Assembly (NCBI GenBank): GCA_036500345.1
Contig: DASYCE010000001.1
Span: 1-64,000, forward strand
Reading direction: 5' to 3'
Origin: Gemmatimonadales bacterium
GTDB taxonomy: Bacteria > Gemmatimonadota > Gemmatimonadetes > Gemmatimonadales > GWC2-71-9
DNA length: 64,000 nucleotides
Shown here piece after piece: positions 42,487-50,290 of this stretch. Below the pieces are notes generated by a model, which was given only the letters and a program-made list of their open reading frames with translations, ran no database searches and was not told the origin of the DNA. A program made the position numbers and the translations under genes. Numbering within the stretch: the stretch's first letter is position 1; every line of letters begins with the position of its first letter.

Positions 42487-44748
42487 GTGCGTAACTACAA
42501 CGACGAATGGACAGCCGTGGTCCTCGGGCCGCTCGTCCCGGTGGAGAAGCTGGAGCGGCTGCAGAATGATCGCGAATCATCCACCTCTCTCTGGGAGCGG
42601 ATTCTTGACGCCCGCCTCCTGACCGAGGTGCAGGTCCTGGACGCCGTTGCCGCCCGTTGCAAGCTCCCGATCGCCGATCTCAAGCTGGCCGGCGAAGCGG
42701 CACGCGACGCCGTCCCCGAGCCGCTGGCCCGTCGCTACAGCATCGTGCCGCTCACGGTCAACGACGTCCTCCTCGAGGTCGCGACCAGCAATCCGTTCGA
42801 CATCGGCGCCGAGCAGGCGCTTGCCTTTGCCACCGGACGCGAAGTGCGGATGCTGCTCGCTTCGCCGCCGCGGATCCGCGAGAAGCTCGACCAGCTCTAC
42901 GGTGCCGCCCGTCGCGAGGGGAGCGTCAAGGACATCCTCACCGGGATGGAAGCGGCCGACGTCCGCACCGTCGAAGACGAGCAGGACGAGATGGACGCCG
43001 ATGCCGCCGCGGCAGAAGCGAGTTCGCGGCCGATCATCAAGCTGGTCAACGTCCTCCTCGACGACGGTGTCACCAGCCGGGCGAGCGACATCCACATCGA
43101 ATCGGGCGAGCAGGCCGTCGTGGTGCGCTACCGCATCGATGGCGTGCTCCGCCATGCGATGACGATTCCCCGCAAGGCCGGCACGCCGCTGATCTCGCGC
43201 ATCAAGATCATGTCGGGACTCGATATCGCAGACCGGCTGCGGCCGCAGGACGGGCGCGCGCGCGTCGAGATCAAGGGGAACCCGGTCGACCTGCGCGTGT
43301 CGACGCTCCCCGCGACGCACGGCGAAAAGGTCGTCATCCGGATCCTGAACACCCAGTCGACGATGCTGTCGCTCGATTCGCTCGGCCTCTACGACGACGA
43401 GCAGACGCTGATCAAGCGGCTCCTCAACAGCAAGGAAGGGATTCTTCTTTGCACCGGCCCGACCGGGTCGGGAAAGACGACCACCCTCTACTCGTGCATT
43501 CGCACCATCGAAGGTGAAGGGATCAACATCGTCACCGTCGAGGACCCGGTCGAATACCGCCTCGGCAAGAACGTCGTCCAGGTGCAGACCAACGAGAAGA
43601 CAGGACTGACCTTCGCGGCCGCACTGCGGTCGATCCTCCGCCAGGACCCCGACATTGTCCTCGTCGGCGAAATTCGTGACATCGAGACGGCACAGGTCGC
43701 AGTGCAGGCGTCACTCACCGGCCATCTGGTCCTGTCGACGCTGCACACCAACGATGCGCCGAACACGGTGACCCGTCTCGTCGACATGGGGCTCGAAGCG
43801 TTCAAGATCGGCGCGGCACTGCGCGGCGTGATTGCGCAGCGGCTGATGCGCAAGCTCTGCCCCTCGTGCCGTGTCGAGCAGGCGCACACCGAGGTACCGG
43901 AGCGGCTCCGTCCGTTCCTGTCGCGTGATGCCCAGCTCTGGAAAGCGGTCGGCTGCGGCCAATGCTCGCAGACCGGCTATCGCGGCCGCTTCTCGGTGGT
44001 CGAGATCCTGGCGATGAACCCCGATCTCGAGCGCCTCGTCGGCAACAACGCCAACGCCGACCAGATCGGCCGCGCGGCGCAGGAACACGGCATGCGGAGC
44101 CTCTTCGAATGCGGACTCCGGCATCTGATCGACGGGCACACCTCGATCGACGAACTGCTCCGCGTCACCGATGTCCCGCAGAGCCACGACGCGCCACCCG
44201 CCAAGGGACGCGGCAAGGCGAAGGGGAAGGGGAAGCAGACCTCCTCGACCGCCTCGCCGGCCGGCACCGACATCGAGACCACCGACGAACACAGCACCGA
44301 CGAACTCTTTGCCGGGCTCGAACTGGTCGATGAGCCGGAAGCGCCGGCCCCGGCCGATCAGGCCAAGCCGTCGCGCGCGACGATCCTGCTCGTCGAGGAC
44401 GAGGAGTCGCTGCGACGGGTGATCAAGGATCTGCTGGAGCAGGAGGGGTATCACATCTGCGAGGCGCGCGACGGTGCCGAAGCGATGGAACAGGTCGACC
44501 GGCACAACCCCGACCTCGTCCTGCTCGACCTCAACCTGCCGAACATCGACGGCTACACCGTGCTGCAGAAGCTCCGCGCCCATCCACGGACCGAGCACCT
44601 TCCCGTCGTGATCCTCTCGGCCCGCGGCGATGAGGACAACGAGGTGAAGGTCCTCCGGCTAGGCGCCACCGATTTCCTCTCCAAGCCGTTCCGGCCGAAA
44701 GCGCTCTCGGCCCGTCTCGAAGCGACGCTGGCACGCCGGGGCAGATAG
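42487..44748 (+). CDS. GspE/PilB-type ATPase fused to a response-regulator receiver
   Basis: A 753-residue fusion. Residues 1-160 are a GspE N-terminal domain. The motor ATPase has Walker A GPTGSGKTTTLYS at about 324, Asp box VEDPVEYRLGKNVVQVQT, Walker B ILRQDPDIVLVGEIRDIETA and His box HLVLSTLHTNDAPNTVTR. A zinc clip has CPSC (458-461) and CGQC (490-493). A Lys/Gly-rich linker (KGRGKAKGKGKQ) leads to a receiver near 630-750 with EDEE, phospho-Asp681 (LLDLNLPNIDG) and KPF. Such motors drive type IV pilus assembly or type II secretion; here phosphorylation may gate the motor. Other pilus genes are absent from the window. The start is GTG 42487 with AAGGGG upstream and a TAGATT hexamer at 42444. 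Confidence 0.93.
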   Translation: MRNYNDEWTAVVLGPLVPVEKLERLQNDRESSTSLWERILDARLLTEVQVLDAVAARCKLPIADLKLAGEAARDAVPEPLARRYSIVPLTVNDVLLEVATSNPFDIGAEQALAFATGREVRMLLASPPRIREKLDQLYGAARREGSVKDILTGMEAADVRTVEDEQDEMDADAAAAEASSRPIIKLVNVLLDDGVTSRASDIHIESGEQAVVVRYRIDGVLRHAMTIPRKAGTPLISRIKIMSGLDIADRLRPQDGRARVEIKGNPVDLRVSTLPATHGEKVVIRILNTQSTMLSLDSLGLYDDEQTLIKRLLNSKEGILLCTGPTGSGKTTTLYSCIRTIEGEGINIVTVEDPVEYRLGKNVVQVQTNEKTGLTFAAALRSILRQDPDIVLVGEIRDIETAQVAVQASLTGHLVLSTLHTNDAPNTVTRLVDMGLEAFKIGAALRGVIAQRLMRKLCPSCRVEQAHTEVPERLRPFLSRDAQLWKAVGCGQCSQTGYRGRFSVVEILAMNPDLERLVGNNANADQIGRAAQEHGMRSLFECGLRHLIDGHTSIDELLRVTDVPQSHDAPPAKGRGKAKGKGKQTSSTASPAGTDIETTDEHSTDELFAGLELVDEPEAPAPADQAKPSRATILLVEDEESLRRVIKDLLEQEGYHICEARDGAEAMEQVDRHNPDLVLLDLNLPNIDGYTVLQKLRAHPRTEHLPVVILSARGDEDNEVKVLRLGATDFLSKPFRPKALSARLEATLARRGR

Positions 44749-44793
44749 CCACGGCGGTGCCGGCAGAATCCATTGATCCGTCAATGGAATGTC

Positions 44794-45261
44794 ATGACGA
44801 CCGTATCCGTTTCCCTGGTTGATGTCTACGTCCTGCGCGGGCGCGGTGAGGAGCTCGAAGTGCTGCTCCTCCGGCGCGCACCGCGTGGCGTCCGTGCAGG
44901 CACCTGGGAAGGGGTGCATGGAAAGATCGATCCCGGCGAGTCGCCCGTCGACGCGGCGGTGCGCGAACTCCATGAAGAAACGGGGTGCCATCCGCTGGCG
45001 CTGTACAATCTCAGCCGCGTCGAGCAGTTCTATCTGCACACCGAGGACCGGGTTGCAATGATTCCCGTCTTCGTGGCGTTCCTTGCCGGCGACGCCGTCG
45101 TCCGCCTCAGCGACGAGCACGACACACTGCTCTGGATGAAGCCCGACCCGGCGCGCGAGCGCCTGACGTGGCCGCGCGCGCGCCGCGCGCTTGACGATGC
45201 GATCGCGTTGCTGGGCAGCGGCGGCGCGGGAATACTGGAGGAGGTCCTCCGCGTGCGTTAA
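44794..45261 (+). CDS. Nudix hydrolase
   Basis: A 155-residue Nudix enzyme hydrolysing nucleoside-diphosphate-linked substrates with Mg2+. The Nudix box is GKIDPGESPVDAAVREL followed by HEETGCHPL (GX5EX7REUXEEXGU). Similar proteins include NudB dihydroneopterin triphosphate pyrophosphatases, but the substrate is not clear. ATG 44794 was preferred over an in-frame TTG 21 bases upstream. It lies 45 bases after the GspE-REC gene, so co-transcription is possible. A C-terminal extension (GILEEVLRVR) follows the fold. Confidence 0.9.
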   Translation: MTTVSVSLVDVYVLRGRGEELEVLLLRRAPRGVRAGTWEGVHGKIDPGESPVDAAVRELHEETGCHPLALYNLSRVEQFYLHTEDRVAMIPVFVAFLAGDAVVRLSDEHDTLLWMKPDPARERLTWPRARRALDDAIALLGSGGAGILEEVLRVR

Positions 45262-45337
45262 AAAGATCCGTAAACAGAATATCTGATCCGTTCTCCCTTC
45301 ATTTGACAATTTGTTCGCCTTGCCGCATCCCAATTCT

Positions 45338-45348
45338 CACGTAACGTG
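45338..45348. promoter_or_regulatory. palindrome CACGTAACGTG upstream of propeller gene
   Basis: A perfect 5+1+5 inverted repeat lies 75 bases before the start of the propeller gene, in the longest AT-rich stretch of the area. A perfect TTGACA (45303-45308) lies upstream but no fitting -10 follows it. It may be an operator for a regulator of the 45424-47403 gene group. Confidence 0.3.
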
Positions 45349-45423
45349 CTATGACCTCCGGCGCCACACGATTCGGTGGTCGCCGTCGTCCGTGTGTATC
45401 GACAATCTTTCAGAGCGAGCCCG

Positions 45424-46509
45424 ATGCGAGCCATCTCCCCCAACTCCCTGGTGGTGTGCGCAGCCGCCGGCGCAGTGATCCTCTTCGCGGGAAACGCGCG
45501 CGCCCAGGTCGCGCTCGATCCACACTTCCCGCTGCACATCGCGAGCGCGTCCTTCCAGACCGACTCGGATCGCGTCGGCAACCTCCTCGACGGCGCCATT
45601 GGCCGCGATGGACGAATCTGCGCCGCGGATTTCAGCGAAAAGATGATTCACTGTCTCGTCCGCAATCCCGATCATTGGGTCGAAATCGGCCGCAATGGTG
45701 AAGGACCCGGCGAATTCCGCGCACCCTACCGCGTCGCCTTCACACCATCACAGGCGATGTGGGTGTGGGATTTCCAGTCTCAGCAATTATCGCATTTCGA
45801 TGCCGCCGGTCATTTCACCGGTCGCGCCGCCCTGCCGTACTTCTTCCGGCAGGTCGACAACATGGTCGCGCTGGGCGAGGATCGTGTGGTCTTCTGCGGT
45901 GTGACTTCGATTGCCTCTCCTGCCCGCGACAGCGCGCTCCATCTCTTCAAGTGGGTCGGCAGCGGCACTCCGATGCAGTTGGTCCGCGCCTTCGGCCGGC
46001 TCCCGGCGTATTCCGTCCGTGAAAAGATCGACCATTGGGGCGCTGGCGTCGTCACCGTCGCGGCCAACGGCAATCTCTACTACACCCGCCGCGTTCCCTG
46101 GGACATCTCGGAGTTTCGTCTCGATGGCACGCTGGTGCGAGTGATTCCGGGGCCCGAGACGCTGATCATGGGTGCCGATTCGGCGGTGTCGATCACCGAA
46201 GACAAGGAGACCGTGACCATTCGGCGGAACCCGGATGCGACGATCGTGTACCCGCTCCGCGCGATCGATATCGGCCAGAACTGGATCCTCACCGGGCGGC
46301 GGATCGCGACTCCCAAGGAAGCGCATGTCGTCTGGGACCTGCTCGACCGCCGCACCGGACGCCGGATCGCCGAGACGCCGCTCCCCAAGCCGCTCACCGA
46401 GATCTCCGGGTTCGGCTACGACGCGACGCGCAATACCCTGTGGGCGTCAGGCTCCAGGGATGATGTCGACGGCATCTGGTCGGTCACGTTTGCCCGAACT
46501 CCGCAGTAA
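45424..46509 (+). CDS. secreted 6-bladed beta-propeller protein
   Basis: A 361-residue exported protein. ATG 45424 opens a signal peptide ending GNARA|QVALDP; upstream in-frame residues are not signal-like. The propeller has GRDGRICAADFSEKMIHCLV, IGRNGEGPGEFRAPYRVAF (the GxGPGE motif), FFRQVDNMVALGEDRVVFCG and GVVTVAANGNLYYTRRVPWD. Cys residues lie at blade edges. It is a paralogue in style of the gene at 25627. Two small Cys-rich secreted proteins follow 31 and 435 bases downstream, in an arrangement that recalls Bacteroidota propellers paired with small exported peptides. Confidence 0.78.
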   Translation: MRAISPNSLVVCAAAGAVILFAGNARAQVALDPHFPLHIASASFQTDSDRVGNLLDGAIGRDGRICAADFSEKMIHCLVRNPDHWVEIGRNGEGPGEFRAPYRVAFTPSQAMWVWDFQSQQLSHFDAAGHFTGRAALPYFFRQVDNMVALGEDRVVFCGVTSIASPARDSALHLFKWVGSGTPMQLVRAFGRLPAYSVREKIDHWGAGVVTVAANGNLYYTRRVPWDISEFRLDGTLVRVIPGPETLIMGADSAVSITEDKETVTIRRNPDATIVYPLRAIDIGQNWILTGRRIATPKEAHVVWDLLDRRTGRRIAETPLPKPLTEISGFGYDATRNTLWASGSRDDVDGIWSVTFARTPQ

Positions 46510-46540
46510 ACCACACACCCCCAACCCAAGGAGTCGATCC

Positions 46541-46948
46541 ATGATCGCACGCATCGCCGCCGCACTGGCGGTCCTCGTTCCCTGCGCGCTCGGAGCGCAG
46601 ACAATAGCGCCGGGCCGGATGCAGCCCCTGATGCAGAGCAATCTCTGCAACTTCGGCTGCGCAACCTTCCAGATGGGTGACAACGGTCCGAAGTTCGACG
46701 GCTGCCAGGAGAACACGGGCACCGATACCACGTTCAAGGCATGCACGTCGAACACCGACGCCGGCTGCTCGCTCAGCAATTGTCATGTCGCGACGCTGAC
46801 CATGTCCGATGGCGTGGTCCTCGCCGCGGCACCCGCCTGCCAGCTCGATCACGCCGTTGCAGTTGCGCTGCAGACCTCGCGCTCCGCCGGTGGCGACCCT
46901 GATTGGTCCGTCACCGTTTCCACCACCTTTGCCAGGAGAACGCAATGA
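46541..46948 (+). CDS. small secreted Cys-rich protein
   Basis: A 135-residue exported protein. AAGGAG at 46528-46533 fixes ATG 46541; the signal peptide ends ALGA|QTIAPG. Mature Cys residues fall in NLCNFGCATF, FDGCQEN, KACTSN, AGCSLSNCHV and PACQLDH, so about eight could form disulphides. The fold is not recognised. Its stop overlaps the ATG of the next small Cys-rich gene by 4 bases, so both are probably made in fixed ratio. Perhaps a ligand, an inhibitor or a substrate of the upstream propeller. Confidence 0.7.
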   Translation: MIARIAAALAVLVPCALGAQTIAPGRMQPLMQSNLCNFGCATFQMGDNGPKFDGCQENTGTDTTFKACTSNTDAGCSLSNCHVATLTMSDGVVLAAAPACQLDHAVAVALQTSRSAGGDPDWSVTVSTTFARRTQ

Positions 46949-47403
46949 AGAAGTTCGCAGTCGCCCTCGCTGCAGTCGCGTGCCTGACCGTCGCGCTCGG
47001 TCCCCGCACCCTGCAAGCCCAGGTTCGAGCAGGGGGTGCCGCCCCGCAGATGATGACGCCGGTCGTGTGCACCTGGCACTGCTACTGGAGCACCGGCTCC
47101 GACGGGAGTGCGTCGGGGTATGCCTGCTACGAGGCGTTTGACGGCGTCCAGCAGTTCGAAGGCTGCGCCGCCGACGGGATCTGGCGCGAACCATACGGAT
47201 GCGCCATGAAGCTCTGCGGTGAGGACGAAGCGGTCCTCGGCCCCGATGGGTCGCACGTCGGCGAGGCACGACTCTGCGACAACGCCCCCGAGTCGGCGCG
47301 CCGGTTGGTGACCGCCGCCAGTCTCCACAAGGCGCAGCAGAGCGAAAGCTTCGGACCGGCGTATATCGGGAGAGATGACGCGACGGCGAAGGGAATGCAG
47401 TAG
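46945..47403 (+). CDS. small secreted Cys-rich protein
   Basis: A 152-residue exported protein. GGAG at 46934 precedes ATG 46945. The signal peptide ends TLQA|QVRAGG. Cys occur in VVCTWHCYW, YACYEAF, EGCAADG, YGCAMKLCG and ARLCDN, spaced differently from the previous gene, though both have CxxC-like pairs after the N-terminal region. No family was recognised. It is the last gene of the propeller group, which ends at a hairpin before the convergent kinase gene. Confidence 0.7.
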   Translation: MKKFAVALAAVACLTVALGPRTLQAQVRAGGAAPQMMTPVVCTWHCYWSTGSDGSASGYACYEAFDGVQQFEGCAADGIWREPYGCAMKLCGEDEAVLGPDGSHVGEARLCDNAPESARRLVTAASLHKAQQSESFGPAYIGRDDATAKGMQ

Positions 47404-47416
47404 CTCCAGTGACGTG

Positions 47417-47450
47417 ACGAGGGCATCCCTGTCACGAGGTATGCCCTCGT
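47417..47450. terminator. hairpin between convergent genes
   Basis: ACGAGGGCAT (47417-47426) pairs perfectly with ATGCCCTCGT (47441-47450) across a 14-base loop, in the 58-base gap between the Cys-rich gene and the convergent kinase gene. There is no T-run on either side, so it may be a weak bidirectional terminator. Confidence 0.5.
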
Positions 47451-47461
47451 ACCGTCCGCGC

Positions 47462-49066
47462 TCAATCCTTCTTTTCGAGCGCCGCCAGTCGTGCCTCGAG
47501 TTCAGCGAGCCGGTCAACCTGGGCGGCCGGCGCCGGCGCAATGGCGGATGGTGCAGCGGTCGCGGCGGGCACCGCAGCCGCTGCCGGCACTGCACGCGCG
47601 GGCGTCGTGGTGCGCGGGACATTCCGCGCGGCGAGGCGGACGAATCCTCGTCCGAGCGGACCGAGCCAGACCGTTTCAAAGATCCGGTCACCGGGTGGCG
47701 CGCGGAACGGACTGCGAAGCAGCAACATCATTCCCACGCCAAACCAGATCACCGCCACGACCAACGCGATCAATCCCAGGAGGCCGACGTGGTAGCGCGC
47801 CGGCCCGGCCTTGACTGCGCTCCTCGCAACCACCACAACGAGAACGACCGCCGTCACGACCATCACCGACGCGATCCGCAGCGTCTTCTTCCGGTGCGCC
47901 AGCACTGCCGGATTGGCGCGATACGCTTCCCGCACCACCAGACGTTCCTCGGCGACCGCGCGCATCCCCTTGAGGATGTCGTCGGCGCTGTAACCGTCGG
48001 CCGCAAGGCGGCGCGCCGAGGAGAAGCTCATCATCGCACGGGTGATGATCACCGCGGTGATGAGCAGGACCGGGATTGCGGCGTCGAAGAGTCCGCCAGC
48101 CGACATTCCTCGCGCGATGAGCGGGAACATGATCAGAAGGAAGAACGCGACCAGTGACAGCGTGCCGAGATCCTGCGCGAACAGGCGGATCGGGAGCGGG
48201 ATTTCCGGCGCGGCGAGCTGGGCGGCGTCGATCGCGTCGACCAGCGCTTCGGCGGTGCGGAACCGGGCGTCCGGCGCCTTGGCGACGCAGCGATCGATTG
48301 AGTCACCGAGCGCCGCGGGGATCCCGCTGCGAAGCGTCGACGCCGGCGGCAGCACCTCGGTGAGCTGCTTGACGATGATCTGCTGCGTCGACGTCCCGGT
48401 GATCGGCTTCGTGCCGGTCAGCGCAAACAGCGCCACCAGGCCGAGCGAATAGAGATCGGTGCGGCCGTCGACCGTGTCGCCGGACGCCTGCTCGGGGCTC
48501 ATGAATTCCGGCGTGCCGACAACCTCGCCGACGCGGGTGAGCCCCGGCGCGGCGGCGGTCGACGTGATCGGTCGCGAGATTCCGAAGTCCATCAGCAGGG
48601 CGCGGCCGGTGGCGCGCTCGATCATGATGTTGTCGGGCTTGATGTCGCGATGCACCACCCCCCGGCCGTGCGCGTAGGCGAGAGCGTATCCGATGTCCTG
48701 CAGCACCCGCACGATCGTCCGGATATCCAGCGGTCCGGCACGCTTCACCCGCTCGGCGAGCGATTCACCCTCGACGTACCCCATCGCGAAGGCGAGGAGC
48801 CCGTCGCGGTCCTCGACGGCGTAGACCGGAACGATGTTGGGATGCGAGAACGACGCGGCGACCCGGGTTTCGCGGAGAAAGCGTTCGCGAAGTGACGGAT
48901 CAGCGGCGAACTCGGGCGGCAGGACCTTGAGCGCGACCGGGCGGTCGAGCTGCACGTCGCGTGCGAGGTAGACCGCGCCCATCCCGCCGCGACCGAGTTC
49001 GCGGTCGACGGCATAGCGGTCGCCCAAGCGGGCGCGGACCTGGTCGAGGGTGCTGGTGGCTGGCAT
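47462..49066 (-). CDS. Hanks-type serine/threonine kinase, membrane-bound
   Basis: A 534-residue kinase. The N-terminal kinase domain (about 17-275) has GRGGMGAVYLA (P-loop), the VALKV Lys, HRDIKPDN (catalytic loop), DFGISRP and GTPEFMSPEQASGDTV. Four TM helices follow at about 300-475 (LVAFFLLIMFPLIARGM, IPVLLITAVIITRAM, VMVVTAVVLVVVVARS, LIALVVAVIWFGVGMML). The C-terminus is an Ala/Pro linker and a coiled coil (VDRLAELEARLAALEKK). There is no PASTA or other sensor domain outside the membrane, so signals probably come through the membrane segment or the coiled coil. Confidence 0.94.
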   Translation of the reverse strand: MPATSTLDQVRARLGDRYAVDRELGRGGMGAVYLARDVQLDRPVALKVLPPEFAADPSLRERFLRETRVAASFSHPNIVPVYAVEDRDGLLAFAMGYVEGESLAERVKRAGPLDIRTIVRVLQDIGYALAYAHGRGVVHRDIKPDNIMIERATGRALLMDFGISRPITSTAAAPGLTRVGEVVGTPEFMSPEQASGDTVDGRTDLYSLGLVALFALTGTKPITGTSTQQIIVKQLTEVLPPASTLRSGIPAALGDSIDRCVAKAPDARFRTAEALVDAIDAAQLAAPEIPLPIRLFAQDLGTLSLVAFFLLIMFPLIARGMSAGGLFDAAIPVLLITAVIITRAMMSFSSARRLAADGYSADDILKGMRAVAEERLVVREAYRANPAVLAHRKKTLRIASVMVVTAVVLVVVVARSAVKAGPARYHVGLLGLIALVVAVIWFGVGMMLLLRSPFRAPPGDRIFETVWLGPLGRGFVRLAARNVPRTTTPARAVPAAAAVPAATAAPSAIAPAPAAQVDRLAELEARLAALEKKD

Positions 49067-49139
49067 CAGGAGGCCGAAATCGACAGCGGCGCGCGGAGGG
49101 GCGCAAGGTGGCAGAGCGAGCCGACTGTTCTCGACGATT

Positions 49140-49775
49140 CTAGTCCGGCTGGTACGGCCAAGCCCAGACCGGTTGATCGTCGTCGGCGCCGCAGCGATCG
49201 AGATGCCCGATGCGCTGCAGGGCGTCCATGCGGGCGTCGGCTTCTTCGTAGCGCTGGTAGCGAATTGCGTGAACCGTATTCCGGCGACTCAATGGCATCG
49301 ATGAGAGCGGCGGTGACGGCAGAATGTCAGAGGCGGGCTTCCGGGTGTCTGGACCGGTCGGCGGATCGCCGTAGGGATAGGTGATCGGAGCTTGCGGGCG
49401 ACGCCAACTGGCGGATCGTGACCGCTGCGGCTGGCCCCATTCAGGAAGTCCGGGACCAGCCGCGCGACGAATTACTGGCGGCGGATGATGTTGGGCATGC
49501 TGAATAACAGCGTCAGCTGGATCCGCGGTCGGGCGTGGTCGAGAGATCGCCCCTCCCGACGCGATGCCGAGTGACTCGCACAGGGTGGTGACCTCGCGAA
49601 GGAGTCGCTCAAGCGTCACGGAGTCACGCTGTGCGGCTGCCCGAGCCGCTTCCCGAAGCAGGGCGGCGCGCAGGCGTATGGCGTGTTTCGTGGCTGGCAA
49701 CTGCTCGAGCAGGTGCTCGATTGCAGCGCGTTGGTCATTGATCGAATGTTCGTCTGGTGGTTTTGACGTGTTCAT
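49140..49775 (-). CDS. hypothetical cytosolic protein downstream of RHS locus
   Basis: A 211-residue protein with no recognised domain. ATG 49775 has GGAG upstream. The first 85 residues are two or three helices (SINDQRAAIEHLLEQLPATK, RLRAALLREAARAAAQRDSV, LERLLREVTTLCESLGIAS). The rest is Pro/Arg/His-rich and looks disordered, ending in HAIRYQRYEEADARMDALQR. It lies on the same strand, 218 bases beyond the small membrane protein of the RHS locus. A role there is unproved. Confidence 0.55.
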   Translation of the reverse strand: MNTSKPPDEHSINDQRAAIEHLLEQLPATKHAIRLRAALLREAARAAAQRDSVTLERLLREVTTLCESLGIASGGAISRPRPTADPADAVIQHAQHHPPPVIRRAAGPGLPEWGQPQRSRSASWRRPQAPITYPYGDPPTGPDTRKPASDILPSPPLSSMPLSRRNTVHAIRYQRYEEADARMDALQRIGHLDRCGADDDQPVWAWPYQPD

Positions 49776-49993
49776 GTGTCTGTCTCCTGCACTTGGCAGG
49801 GCGCCGAAATGCTCACCTATGATGAATCTGCCTGGTGCCCAATCTGATCCGTAGGATTCAACAAGATCCTTCGTCACTCGATTCGAATTCCCTGTGTCAG
49901 CTCGTGGTGCAGGATGGCCAGTTCGCGTCGGTCGCGGAGTTGCCGCCGAACCCCGAACTGCAGGCCGACGGCAACTCTTCGCCTCGCGATGCA
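49776..49993. other. 218-base gap in RHS locus with no gene seen
   Basis: Between the hypothetical gene and the small membrane-protein gene no supported gene was found. Short overlapping frames exist but none has a good start, codon use or family match. The stretch likely holds the promoter of the gene at 49775 and the end of the RHS transcript. Confidence 0.4.
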
Positions 49994-50290
49994 TCATCGA
50001 TGTGGCTCGCCGAGGTCGAAGATCCAATAGATCCAAGCAAATGGCGCATTTAGCAGCGCTAAGGCAATCCCCAAAATGAAAGAGCGCGGCTTACTTCGAT
50101 ACCAATCGACAAACGCGAGCCACCACGACCACAGCGAGCACACGACACCGACTAACCCGATCGATGCGATCGCGTATTGTGCTTGTGTCGGCAGGCTTTG
50201 CCACTGATTACTCGAAAGACGAATTGCGCAGTAGCCGACCAGGGAGGCAACCATCCCTAGAATGGCGATGCGTTTTCCACTGTGGATCAT
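49994..50290 (-). CDS. small membrane protein, candidate immunity protein
   Basis: A 98-residue protein with three hydrophobic helices (RIAILGMVASLVGYCAIRL, IASIGLVGVVCSLWSWWLAF, ILGIALALLNAPFAWIYWIF). ATG 50290 overlaps the stop of the RHS gene by 4 bases, so it is translated with it. In polymorphic RHS toxin loci the gene right after the toxin usually encodes its immunity protein; a membrane protein suggests protection against a membrane-active toxin. GC of 50041-50280 is low here (131 of 240 by hand count), in line with a mobile cassette tip. No family match is known to me. Confidence 0.6.
   Translation of the reverse strand: MIHSGKRIAILGMVASLVGYCAIRLSSNQWQSLPTQAQYAIASIGLVGVVCSLWSWWLAFVDWYRSKPRSFILGIALALLNAPFAWIYWIFDLGEPHR

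Noticed and set aside
45303-45308. Perfect TTGACA as a -35
   Set aside because: No TA-rich -10 lies 16-18 bases downstream, so it is not called as a promoter.
49835-50053. Short + strand frame in the RHS gap
   Set aside because: No ribosome binding site, biased composition or family match; overlaps the small minus-strand membrane gene region without support.
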